From Cristatella mucedo (lineage: Eukaryota; Bryozoa; Phylactolaemata; Cristatellidae): a stretch of DNA of 64,000 bases. The notes beneath the pieces are model-generated. The model made no database searches, was not told the origin of the DNA, and was given only the letters and a program-made list of their open reading frames with translations. Below are positions 24,503 through 33,894 of the stretch, one piece after another. Position 1 is the stretch's first letter, and the number at the start of each line of letters is the position of its first letter. A program made the translations under genes and the position numbers. The DNA is taken from the NCBI GenBank assembly GCA_009760855.2, contig WPIO01000125.1:1047001-1111000 (forward strand), in the 5' to 3' direction.

Positions 24503-24671
24503 CCTAGCTGCTTAAACAGCCTCTTTTTGTATGGCGACAGAAGAGCCTTTACTGCTATCACCATCGCTTGCAGTGGCGATAAAGGATCGCCCACCACAGG
24601 AATCGAACCCACGACCTTGGGACCGAGGTCATGAAAGCAACTACCTTACCTAGTGGGCCATTATGGCTCAC
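24503..24671 (-). mobile_element. SINE-1 inserted in the gypsy integrase
   Basis: On minus it starts GTGAGCCATAATGGCCCACT, with box-A-like 'ATGGCCCACTAGGTAAGG' and box B GGTTCGATTCC at about 24602-24612. The body 'TTTATCGCCACTGCAAGC' and '..AAGGCTCTTCTGTCGCCATA' follows, and the 3' end is 'TTTAAGCAGCTAGG'. The same sequence occurs at 26786-26954, 41670-41830 and 42210-42354. The integrase reading frame stops at its left edge (YWVN) and resumes directly at its right edge (SRDVVRYC), so both element edges are defined. At most 2 bp (AT) of target duplication is visible. Confidence 0.85.
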
Positions 24672-24867
24672 ATGAGCCGAGACGTCGTGCGATATTGCCG
24701 ATTATGATAAGTAAGCCAACCAGTTAAGGTGACACAGTTCGCTAACGCCCCGCTGGTACCAAAACCTGTAGGACTGCCGCGGAACTTGGTAGCCGTAGAC
24801 ATCTCTAAGGTTGCCATGTCAGCCCACGGCCGCGAATACCCACTAGTATTACTGGACAGCTTCACGA
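24672..24867 (+). pseudogene. gypsy integrase: Cys half of the finger and start of the core
   Basis: 'RDVVRYC' is followed by a worn C..C region and 'PVGLPRNLVAVDISK..' through 'YPLVLLDSFT'. The Asp in 'VAVDI' is the usual first acidic residue of the DDE core. The frame is cut after SFT by the LINE-A insertion and continues at 25640 with WLEAVPLRDTSAETVW. Confidence 0.8.
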
Positions 24868-25640
24868 ATAATAAAAATATTAATGCACTTGATAAATCGC
24901 CCTCAGAAAACTCAATCTCTTTCTGGGTGCTTTGCATTTGCTGCAAAGGAAAACGCGATCGAATGGTGAGTAATATCATGCTTGATAAACAACATGAATA
25001 ACAAGGTTAGGGGTGACATGCACAGGGTCAGCATGCGAATGTGGTTAGTGGCAGCATGCACAGTGTCGCACGCATAAGTGCATCAAGGACGAATTACAGG
25101 GACCCACTAAATGCTGTCCTAAATAGGTGTGTTTTTAAGTTCTTTTTAAATGTGGTCAAGTCAGGGGATTTTGTGACGCAAGTCGGGAGGGAGTTCCAGG
25201 CTTTGGGAGCATACGAACTAAATGCACGGTCTCCAAAGGATTTGAGGTTTGTACGAGGTATTTGTAGGGTGTTGGATTCCGAAGAGTGGGTGGTACGATG
25301 CTCGGCCTGGTGGAGGAGTAGATCTGAGAGATAGGCCTGAGCCAAAGAATGAAGTGACCTAAAAATGAGCGAAAAAACTTTAAAGTCAATCCGTTGCTTG
25401 ACTGGTAGCCAGTGCAGGTCGGCGAGAAGTGGTGTGATGTGGGTACTGCGACGCTCACTGCAGACAAGCCTAGCTGTGGAGTTTTGCACCGGCTGTAATC
25501 GCCCGATTACACATGCCGGTAGGCCAGCAAGCAGTGACTTACAGAAGTCAAGACGGGATGTCACAAATGCGTGGACCAACTTAGATGTGGTATCCTCATC
25601 TAAACAAGCCCAAATTTTAGCAATGTTATGTTGCTGAAAG
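24868..25640 (-). mobile_element. LINE-A 3' end nested in the gypsy integrase
   Basis: A 5'-truncated LINE-A of about 770 bp. Its tail is at the left (AATAATAAAAATATT on plus), then the hairpin and 3' UTR. A 161-residue frame (25579-25094) encodes the C-terminal part ('VTSRLDFCKSLLAGLPAC', 'FSSYAPKAWNSLPTCV', 'FKKNLKTHLF'). The host integrase sequence joins perfectly across it (SFT ... WLEAVPLRD), which dates this LINE-A after the gypsy. Confidence 0.9.
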
Positions 25641-26480
25641 TAGGCATTAGTGGCTTGAGGCTGTGCCTTTGCGAGACACGTCGGCGGAGACAGTTTGGAT
25701 GGCCCTGTTAAACTTTTTCGTTCGTTTCGCTATGCCACGCTTTCTGCACTCTGACCAGGACAGCAATTTCGAGGCTGATAAAGTAACCACTCTCTGCAAT
25801 CCTTTCGGCATGCGTATTAAGATGCGGACGACGGCTCACCATACATAGGGCGACGGCGTGGCAGAGAGAGCCAACCGAAAACTAGCGTGCTGGGCACGAC
25901 ATGCCTACACTCAGCCGATCAGTGGAGAGTCATCCTCTACCGCTTTTATTCGCTTACCATACGGCTCGACATCAAGCTACGGGCTATGGCCCGTTTGAGC
26001 TGGTGTTTGGCCGCGAGCCGAAGTAAGCTGAGAGCCCACACTACTCAGGCCAGGCACTACGCCTGCAGCATATTGCCAGGCGCTTAACGAAAAGTTCACC
26101 GAGTTCCGCCAGCTCGTAGTTGTGTAGCTGGCTCAGAGTGCAGAAGAAGCGATGCGTCGGCGGCTACCGAAAGCACCACTCGCGTATCGTTCCGGTGACT
26201 CGGTGTGGCTGTAAGATAGCCGACCGAGGCGCCGAGTTGGCTCGGCGGCCGCCGAGAGTGGAAGCGGTTCCTTCGGACCTCACGCCGAGAACATCATCAA
26301 TGACGCCGGCCACCGACAGGTTAGTGCATCTGAATAAAGTAAAAATGCAAGTTCCAAGACTACAGGAGTCCTCTGAACCTCGACTTAACCCCGGAGTGGA
26401 TCGAACCCGAAAGACAAGCCGACAGACAGGCATTGAATGCCGGTTCGAGTGCCGTCGCCTGCTCAAGAGGTTGTGAGCGC
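25640..26480 (+). pseudogene. gypsy integrase core (second part) and C-terminal region
   Basis: The sequence reads WLEAVPLRDTSAETVW, 'FAMPRFLHSDQDSNFEA' with the second core Asp, and 'MRTTAHHT' then a stop. In other frames it continues with 'GYGPFELVFGREPK' (about 25.98 kb) and 'PLAYRSGDSVWL' (26.18 kb), the usual start of the C-terminal GPY/F-type region. Several frameshifts and stops are present. Confidence 0.8.
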
Positions 26481-26570
26481 CGGGGAATCGACGGCTGCAC
26501 GAGTTTCGGGCCGCGAGCGCTGCCCTCGGTCTCCTGCTGGCAGAGTAGGTGATTTATTGACTATTCTATC

Positions 26571-26785
26571 AGGGGGAGGGATGCTGCAGCTTCTCCTGTT
26601 GTAATTAGCCCAACGCCCTGACACTACTGCAAGCCTCGCCTGCTGCTAATGGTTACGCCACTGACGTTCCTCGCCTGTGGCCGGTAGTTAAGCCATTGAC
26701 GCAGCGAAGCCTCAGGCCACTAATATATGTTAGTTCTTGACGTCTGCTGTGATTCGCCGAGCTCTCATATATGTAATAAATAGAT
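26571..26785 (+). mobile_element. Polypurine tract and 3' LTR start of the gypsy element
   Basis: AGGGGGAGGGA at 26571-26581 is directly followed by TGCTGCAGCTTCTCC, the expected PPT-to-LTR boundary with a TG start. About 200 bp of candidate LTR run to the SINE-1 at 26786. The 3' edge of the LTR and its partner 5' LTR were not identified. Confidence 0.6.
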
Positions 26786-26954
26786 CCTAGCTGATTAAAC
26801 AGCTTCTTTTTGTATAGCGACAGAAGAGCCTTTACGGCTATCACCACCGCTTGCAGTTTCGATAAAGAATCGCCCACCACAGGAATAGAACCCGCGACCT
26901 CGGGAGCGAGGTCGTGAAAGCAACCGCCTTACCCAGTGTGCCATCACGGTTCAC
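26786..26954 (-). mobile_element. SINE-1 at the gypsy 3' end
   Basis: A full-length copy. On minus it runs from GTGAACCGTGATGGCACACT, through box-B-like GGGTTCTATTCC, to 'TTTAATCAGCTAGG'. Its 5' end is nearly the same as the copy entering the window at 63969. It lies in or just downstream of the candidate LTR. Confidence 0.85.
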
Positions 26955-27439
26955 CGTAGGCGTTGAGAGAAATAAAAACTGAGTCTCATTTACGCTCAAG
27001 TCCGAACTGTGTCGCCGTGAGATTCCACTAGAGCTGCCGCCGCCGGAGCCACAGCAATATGAGAAATCGGAATTAAACTACTATTTTAGCAAAGTCCAGG
27101 GCATAATGTTACAACAGTGAAGAGAGCTTCGGCTGTGTATCTATGCTGTAGGTGACTTATAGCATGCTCGGTTAAGAGCACTACAATCAAGGCCGGCCGA
27201 ATGGTTTAGGGGATCGACGATAAAAATAACCAGTACTGCTTACTGTAATGAGTACGTGAAGGGCATACAGTCACCATAAGTAAATGATAGACCGAGGCAA
27301 GAGAACTTAAAAAATTTCCATGGAGTGTCCGTGAGTCCGTTTTTATCAAAAATACTAAAATGAGTAGTGGCACACTAGCTACATTCTTACATCAAAACTT
27401 CAACCGTAGTAAACAGGTTCCAGTAAGATTGTAGAGCTA
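26955..27439. other. Unrecognised sequence
   Basis: No gene or known repeat identified. Confidence 0.4.
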
Positions 27440-27769
27440 ATCACTTCACCGAGTCAGAACTCCTGCAAGAGTAGAGCTTCAGGAAAGCTCACTTAGATAG
27501 TCTCTCGGCTTATTTTTCTGGATCTTTCGACAGCGTTCGTTACCCCTAGTCACCAAGCCGTTCCAGAGCACCTGCTATCTCGCCTGGATATCAATGACAC
27601 TGCAAGAATCTATGCCCTTCACCTCTGGTTGAGATTTCACTACACTGACATCAACGTGCAACAGTCAATGGACAAGTCTCTAAAGTGTTGAGGACTCCAA
27701 GGATTAGCTCTTTGTCCACTTCTTTTCACAATTTATCCTGTCACTCTTGCACTGCAATCGCCAAGCACA

Positions 27770-27845
27770 ATATAATGATAATAATAGTAATACATTTGAT
27801 AAAGCGCCCTCACAGAACTCAATCTCTTTCTAGGCGCCTAGACGC
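27770..27845 (-). mobile_element. LINE-A 3' terminal fragment, about 75 bp
   Basis: Only the hairpin and (TTA)n tail are present (on minus GGCGCCTAGAAAGAGATTGA then GGGCGCTTTATCAAATG). It is inserted between adjacent RT codons of the surrounding older LINE. Confidence 0.8.
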
Positions 27846-27880
27846 TAGGTGTTCACTACATATGCCGATGATACGCAACT

Positions 27881-28005
27881 GCGCCCAGAGGTAAGGTACT
27901 CGCTCCGCCGGACTCAGGTTTTTGGTTCGAGCCCTGCAGCAGACAATAATCCTTTATTGCCTGCTGCAAGCCGAGAAGGCTCATCTGCCACTTTATAACT
28001 GATGA
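27881..28005 (+). mobile_element. SINE-1, truncated and internally shortened
   Basis: 'GCCCAGAGGTAAGG' (box-A side) is followed by box B GGTTCGAGCCC, then 'CCTTTATTGCCTGCTGCAAG' and 'AAGGCTCATCTGCCAC'. The 5' end of the head and the terminal 'CTAGG' end are missing or worn. Confidence 0.6.
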
Positions 28006-28094
28006 TAGAGGATCAGCATACCTTGATCTTTTTTATCTGACCTGTACATTGATCCCTCCCTGCCTTCCAGCAGGTCAGACTCTCTTAACTGCTT

Positions 28095-28935
28095 AATAAT
28101 AATAATTGTAACAATAATGCACTTGATAAAGCGCCCTCAGAGAAATCAATCTCTTTCTATGCGGTTTACATTTGATGGAAAGGGAAGCACGATTGAATGG
28201 TGAGTAATACCATGCTTGATAAACATGAATAACATGGTTAGGGGTGACATGCACAGGGTCAGCATCTAAATGTGGTTAGTGGCAGCTTGCACAGTGTCAG
28301 CATGCATAGGTACATAAAGGATTAATCATAGGGACCCACTAAATGCTGTCCTAAATAGGTGCGTTTTTAAGTTGTTTTTAAATGTGGTCAAGTCAGGGGA
28401 TTTTGTGACGCAAGTCGGGAGGGAGTTCCAGGCTTTGGGAGCATACGAACTATATGCACGGTCTCCAAAGGATTTGAGGTTTGTACAAGGTATTTATAGA
28501 CCGTTGGATTCCGAAAAGCAGGTGGTACGATGCTTGGTGGGGGAGTAGATCTGAGAGATTGGCTGAAGCCAAAGAATGAAGTGACCTCAAAGTAAGCGTC
28601 AAAACCTTGAAGTCAACCCGTTGCTTGACTGGTAGTCAGTGCAGGTTGGCGTGAAGTTCAGTAATGTAGCAATGGCGATGCTCACGACAGACAAGCCTAG
28701 CTGCGAAGTTTTGCACCAGTTGCAATCGCCTGATTGCACATGCCGGTAGGCCAGCGAGCAGTGAGTTGCAGAAGTCGAGACGAGATGTCACGAATGCATG
28801 GACCAACTTGGACGTGGTATCCTTATCTAAACAAGCCCGAATATTAGCAATGATATGAAGCTGAAAATAGGAAGGTTTGACTGTGGAGCTGATAAGGTCG
28901 TCTAACGAGAGGTCGCTTTGGAACATGACACCTAG
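28095..28935 (-). mobile_element. LINE-A 3' end, about 840 bp
   Basis: Tail (AATAATAATAATTGTAAC on plus) at 28095, then hairpin, 3' UTR and coding sequence to 'MFQSDLSLDDLISSTVKPSY' at 28926. The 96-residue open frame includes '[20 protein letters not shown]'. It stops abruptly next to the LINE-B 3' end. Confidence 0.85.
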
Positions 28936-30412
28936 ATTTATAATGCAATGTAATGTATCTCCGTCAGTAACTCCACAAAGTCATAAAGATCATGTGGGTG
29001 TTACGCAGGAGAGTTTTGTATAGCGCACTCACAGCCTAAGCAGCTTTCGGTACACATTCGGTAGCCAACAGATTTTGTCTCACGCAACAAAGAGAAAGTG
29101 GGAAGCATAGCAGAGTTAGGAGAGCAGTTGAGGTTGTGAGTAGCATAGAAGTAGCAGTTCAGGACCGCTGAAAAAGATGTGCCATAGTCGGCAGTTGGAG
29201 AGTAGATGTCGTTGCGTAAGAATTGTGGAAGCGAGTTCCACAGTCTAGGACCTGCAGAACTAAAGCTTCTTTTGACAAACTGTCTTTAAGCGGAGGAATG
29301 GGACAGCTAATTTATTGTCCACACAGGACCTGAGGGCGCGAACAGGCTGAAACTGATGCAGCAGTTCAGCTAGGTACGAAGGAGCCAAGCCGTGGCGGGC
29401 CTTGTGGGTCAGCATAAGAACTTGGCTCTGTATCCTTTGCTCAACCGGCAACCATCCTAGCTCTTTCAGCAGAGGTGACACGTGCTCTGTAGTTAGAGTG
29501 TAGGCCGGCTCCTCTAATGAGCCTGTGATGTGGCATGGACACTGGCCGGTAACCGCTGGTGGCCAGATGGTGAATTCACCATCAGGGTCGGTGGCTGCAC
29601 AGTTGTGGTCCTCGATGAATCATCGGGGTCAACCAGAGGAGTGGAGGAGGAGAGACTCTAGTGTGAGAAGGGGGCGAAGGCAGTCTTGCTGCTCTGTGCC
29701 TTGTACAATAAACCGTTAGCGTTGTTCATCGGCTGGTTCTCTGATGGGCGAACCAAACCACATGCGCAAACCGCTGGGACTTGAAGACCAGCCTTGCAGC
29801 CATATTCATAGTCTGCTGTAGTGGCATAATAGCTTTCTTTGGTAGCCCAGCCAACAGGGAATTACAATAATCAAGCTGAGACAGAACTAAAAAGCTAGTT
29901 AAATTTTTTACAAGCCACTGTGGGAGACAGCTTCTAATCTTGGATATGGATCGGATGTGATGGCTAGCTGTAGAGGCAGTCTTCTGAATGAAGTTTTTGA
30001 AATTGAGGCAGCTGTCTAACACGACACCTAGATTACGAGCACGTGGTGAAGGTCGCACAATAGCATCACCTAGTAGAACAGCAAAGCCTTTTAATCCAGC
30101 CACACGCTTAGGGTGTCGTATGAGCAGCAGTTCGGTTTTATCGTCATTTAATTTCAGGAAGTTTTCCGACATCCAGGATCGAATATCGGCAAGGCAAGCA
30201 ATCAGTTTCTCAGTTGCTGCAGCAGATTCCGACGGTTTAAATGACAAATACAACTGAGTATCGTCAGCATAGAAGTGATATCCTATTCCATGGGCCTTAA
30301 TCACTTTTCCCAGAGGTTGTGTATAAATGGAGAACAGCAAGGGACCGAGTACAGGCCCTTGAGGGACTCCACAGGTGACCCTTCTCATGTTTGAGACCTG
30401 ACCCTTCGAGCA
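28936..30412 (-). mobile_element. LINE-B copy: RT through 3' terminus
   Basis: From 30412 downwards it contains '[19 protein letters not shown]', '[14 protein letters not shown]' (intact YADD), '[20 protein letters not shown]' and '[18 protein letters not shown]' in one 220-residue open frame (30388-29726). After a foreign insertion of about 245 bp it resumes as 'LLKELGWLPVEQRIQSQVL' (29481). It ends with 'RSFSSAGPRLWN'-type sequence, a 3' hairpin and ACATTACATT at 28950. It is a CR1/L2-like non-LTR element, distinct from LINE-A in RT sequence and 3' tail. Confidence 0.9.
29491..29738. mobile_element. Insertion of about 245 bp in LINE-B, nature unknown
   Basis: The LINE-B frame breaks after 'KSQRFAHV' and resumes at 'PLLKELGW'. 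The intervening sequence begins near TGTAGTTAGAGTGTAGG and contains AATAAA at 29709-29714, close to its right end. Flanks read CACGTGCTC (left) and CACATGCGC (right), which could be a worn target duplication. A solo LTR is one option; there are no relatives in this window. Confidence 0.5.
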
Positions 30413-31580
30413 GATTCAACAGGAGATATGCTGGCAGAGCCAATTTTGAGCGTCAGTCTTTCCAATTTCTGAATCACACTGGGTTTGCCCATGACCAGTA
30501 AGTTAGCTAACTCCTTCCCGACCTGCGTCAGAACATCCCCTGACCTGACCACATTTAAAAGGAACTTAAAAACACACCTATTTAGGACAGCATTTAGTGG
30601 GTCCCTGTGATTCGCCCTTCACGTGCTTATGCGTGCTGACACTGTGCATGCTGCCACTAACCACATTTGCATGCTGACCCTATGCATGTCACCCCTAACC
30701 ATGTTATTCATTTTGTTTGTTTTTCAAGCGTGATTTTACTCACCATTCAATTGCATTTTCCTTTGCAGCAAATGTAAAGCGCCGAGAAAGAGATTGAGTT
30801 CTCTGAGGGCGCTTTATCAAGTGCATTATTATTATTATTATTATTAGTTTTATCATCGTTTAGTTTTAGAAAATTTGCCGCCGTCCATGTGCTGATGTCA
30901 TCAATACATGCAGCAAGTGAGTTGAGAGACTTTGAGGTGCTCGAAGGCTGGGAGGGATCAAAGCAAAGGTACAACTGAGTGTCATCCGCATAGAAGTAAA
31001 AGCCTAGATTGTGCTTGGCAATCACATCAGGAAGAGGGAGAGTATAGACCGTGAAAAGAACCGAACCTAGCACGGAGCCCTGAGGTACCCCATACTTCAG
31101 AGGTACCTCGGATGATCTGTGTCCATTCACGCTAATACTCATGAGTCTCCCACTGACATAGGACCTGAACCATTGCAGAGCAGTGCCGGTGATGCCCAGG
31201 CGAGATGACAGGCGCTCTAGAAGAACTTTATGATCGATACTATCAAAAGCTGCCGAAAGATCGAGCAAAACATGGAGAGAGACTCTACCCATGTCTGCAT
31301 TCCTAAGTGGGTCGTTGTATACCCTAAGCAATGCTGACTCTGTGGAGTGATTAGCTCTAAAGCCAAACTGGAACTTACTAGCAAGGTTTGAAGTTTCGAT
31401 ATATTCTCTCAACTGGTCTGCCACGACCCATTCCAGTGTCTTTGATAGGGATGGTAGAAGGGAGATTGGGTGGTAGTTGCTCAGGCTCTCTTGGTCTAGT
31501 GTCGCTTTCTTGAGAAGTTAGCTGACTAAAGCTTTTTTGAAAGGTGCTGGGACATGATCTGATGCTAGCGACATATTAAT
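30413..31580 (-). mobile_element. LINE-A RT copy interrupted by another LINE-A
   Basis: A 225-residue open frame (31424-30747) contains 'FQFGFRANHSTESALLRVYN', 'LLDLSAAFDSIDH', 'YGVPQGSVLGSVLFTVYTL', '[12 protein letters not shown]' and '[10 protein letters not shown]'. Upstream, worn 'LLKKATLDQESLSNYHPISL' runs to about 31580. The next coding block ('NLLVMGKPSVIQKLERL..') is found only at 30502-30413, beyond a plus-strand LINE-A insertion. This is the best-preserved LINE-A RT here, with intact YADD. Confidence 0.9.
30507..30846 (+). mobile_element. LINE-A 3' end nested in LINE-A
   Basis: It starts mid-codon at 'ctccttcccgacctgcg' (SLPTCVRTSPDLTTFK...), runs through the 3' UTR and hairpin (AAAGCGCC 30776-30783, GGCGCTTT 30808-30815) and ends in (TTA)n. 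Both flanks carry TTAG (30503-30506 and 30844-30847), a possible 4-bp target duplication. Because the tail itself is TTA, only the G is unambiguous. Confidence 0.85.
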
Positions 31581-31589
31581 GACCATTCA

Positions 31590-32280
31590 CTAGACGACTA
31601 CACCAGGTCCACAGACAATGCTGCTTACTTTCAGTTACCTAACATTGCAAAATAAAATCGAACCTGCATAGGCAGGGATATCACACCACATCCAAGTTTG
31701 TCCCTGTCTTCGAGTGATTTCTATCTTGACTCGTGTAACTGACTACTTACAGGTTGTCTGGCCTGTGCAAATGAGGTTCATACAGTTGAAGCAAAACTCT
31801 GCAGCGGGTTTGTCTGTCATAAATGCCGAAGTTGCAACATTATAGCACATCTCACAAATCTGCAGTAGCTCTCCATCAAGCACCATACTGACTTCCAGGT
31901 TTTTTTTACTCACTTTTAGGTCCCTTTATTCTCTGGTTCCAGACATACCTTTATGAAATTCGGACTTTGGCATCGTACCACCCACTCTTTTGACTCGATT
32001 CATTTAGATGTGTCTCTACCCAACCTTAAATTTTTTGGAGACCATGCCTTTAGTTTGCATGCATCCAAGGCATGGAATTCACTCCTGCCCGATATCACGA
32101 TATCCGTTACGACATTTTAAAAGAAGCTAAGAGCCCAGCTTGTCCACACAATTTTTGAGAATTGTTCTTTTTGTACTATCGTGCTAGGCTGCACGATGTA
32201 CGATATCATGAACCAATTAATATAATTCTTTTGTACCTAGAAAAATATTTAGTCCTCTTAGGGTATGGAACGAATATCTT
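31590..32280 (+). mobile_element. LINE-A-like C-terminal and 3' relic
   Basis: Frame-broken plus-strand peptides follow the LINE-A C-terminal order: 'AAYFQLPNIAK', 'SSSDFYLDSCN', 'LKFFGDHAFSLHASKAWNSL'. The 3' end reads 'TACCTAGAAAAATATTTAGT' and lacks the standard hairpin. It probably represents an older subfamily. Confidence 0.65.
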
Positions 32281-32844
32281 ATTATTTTTTTAATTATCGT
32301 TGTTAATTGGTGAAGGCACTAGCCAAAAGTTTGAGATGAACCATATTTACTACTAACTTGCTCGCGAGATCAGTCTGCCAGTCCGCAATTGTACGAGAGT
32401 CTAGTTTGCACAAGACCTATACATATAGCAAACATGGGGCAATTGGGTCCTGTTCCCTTAGTCCGACCCAAAAGGCTTGCCAGGTAGCAGGGCCACACGG
32501 CATCCCTTTTAACCTTTAACCTCCCTATGATAATCTCCTCTGGTAGGATCAAGGACTGGCCCCTCTGGCTGATCTGGCGTTGCTTTGACGATGCACATCT
32601 AATCGCAGGTTCTTAAAGCAAGTCTGGCTAGGGCAATCGTGTAGCCGAGCCAAGGGCTCTCCAGAATAGCGAGGATAGGAAGTAGCTCACACACCTGCAA
32701 CTGCTGTACTACTCACTTCAACAACATAGCCACAAGCCCAAGAAGCAATAAATGCAATAATGTCTCCCTTAAACCCACACACTTGAATGATATTGCACAC
32801 CTGGGAGCCTCATTGGGAGCACAACTCTCTGGCCTCATTGAAAA
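32281..32844. other. Unrecognised sequence
   Basis: No gene or repeat recognised. Confidence 0.4.
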
Positions 32845-32994
32845 AAATATAAATATGATTCATTTGTATAGCGCCCCAAGAGAACTTAATCTTTATTCAG
32901 GCGCTTCACATATGCCTCAGAGCTTGAGCCCACGACCTCAGCCAGACCTTGGCCGGAGCGAGCACCTTAACAGCTGGACCAAACCAGCTCGGCG
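32845..32994 (-). mobile_element. SINE-2, near full length
   Basis: On minus it starts CGCCGAGCTGGTTTGGTCCA, with box-A-like 'TGGTCCAGCTGTTAAGG' and a box-B-like segment 'GGGCTCAAGCTC'. The tail is AAGCGCCTGAATAAAGATTA, then AGTTCTCTTGGGGCGCTATA and A/T-rich sequence. The tail has the same nested hairpin as LINE-A (AGCGCC pairs with GGCGCT). Confidence 0.8.
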
Positions 32995-33894
32995 TCGAAC
33001 CATAAACATCTAGCTTGGCTCATGCGAAGCAACTGGCATCAAGTTGCACAACAGCTCAATATGACACATTCTAGAGTGCAGCAGAGAACTCAGAATGGCC
33101 TTCTAGACGTACTGATAATTACAAACTTACGGTAAGAGCAGTTCAGTGATCTTTACAGGGAGAGAGGCCCTGCAAGACAGCCTCTCGGGGATGAGTGAAG
33201 AAGCTGCAAATGCACTCAATACTGATGCTAATTCGAGTAAATCATAACTACATGCTTGCATAACACAGATGACTATATATATTCAACATGGTCCTCCTAT
33301 ATAGTAGTCAGTCATCCAGCTAGCATCGCATCACCCACGGCGAAAGTGGTAGCTACTAGATGGAAACGAGACCATTAAAATCCTGAGACATGACAACGTG
33401 AAGCCATGACCAGAGTCAGTTGTAATGTACCGATTGCGAAGATTCTTATTCTCCTCTGATCTACCCCTATTACAATTGAGAGTTCAGACACGAATGCCCA
33501 AAGAGCTCTGTATGGCTGGGTACATCCAGCTGCTGGTTCAACTGGCAGTCAAAGGGTGTACAACCATTTTCAAAAAGTTTGCACAAATTACTCGTCGGGG
33601 AGCATAGGTCATGCCATTTTCTGAGATGAACTGCCACTCAAAAGAACCACTGACAATGAATAATGTCAGCGTTCCTGGATGCTTAAGCAACTAGCAGCTG
33701 GACCAAGCAGTACGCGAATTAAAGCCGAACTGAGACCAACGGATTTACACAAATTAATCGTCGATATTAGGCAGTATCCTTATTTGAGCAATCTAGACAT
33801 TTGTATAGAGCCGGAAGATAACAAAATGTCTTCTTGACACTGCATGTGCATAAAGAAAGAAAATCAATTTGCTATTGATAATATATGCAGTGTC
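32995..33894. other. Unrecognised sequence
   Basis: No recognised gene or repeat. Confidence 0.4.

Larger units (their letters stand above)
21440..26785 (+). mobile_element. Ty3/gypsy LTR retrotransposon relic with nested insertions
   Basis: Domains run in order: gag with a zinc knuckle, aspartic protease, reverse transcriptase, RNase H, integrase zinc finger and core, a C-terminal basic segment, polypurine tract and the start of the 3' LTR. Frameshifts and stops occur throughout. The integrase is interrupted by SINE-1 (24503-24671) and by a LINE-A 3' end (24868-25640). Another SINE-1 lies at the downstream end (26786-26954). Base composition is GC-rich compared with the neighbours. No 5' LTR was recognised, so element age from LTR divergence cannot be read. 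Confidence 0.85.
27440..28094 (+). mobile_element. Old LINE RT fragment split by two later insertions
   Basis: Plus-strand RT pieces are 'IFLDLSTAF' near 27.5 kb, 'VPEHLLSRLDIND', 'GLALCPLLFTIYPVTL' near 27.7 kb, 'VFTTYADDTQL' at about 27.85-27.88 kb and 'DPSLPSSRSDSLN' at 28.05 kb. These match LINE-A RT order. A LINE-A tail in the other orientation separates GPLLFTIY from YADD (27770-27845). A SINE-1 copy follows YADDTQL (27881-28005). The host LINE is therefore older than both. Confidence 0.75.

Noticed and set aside
24600-24671. A functional tRNA gene on minus (good box A and box B)
   Set aside because: The cloverleaf is not closed, the sequence continues into a repeated SINE body, and several copies share it; it is the SINE-1 head.
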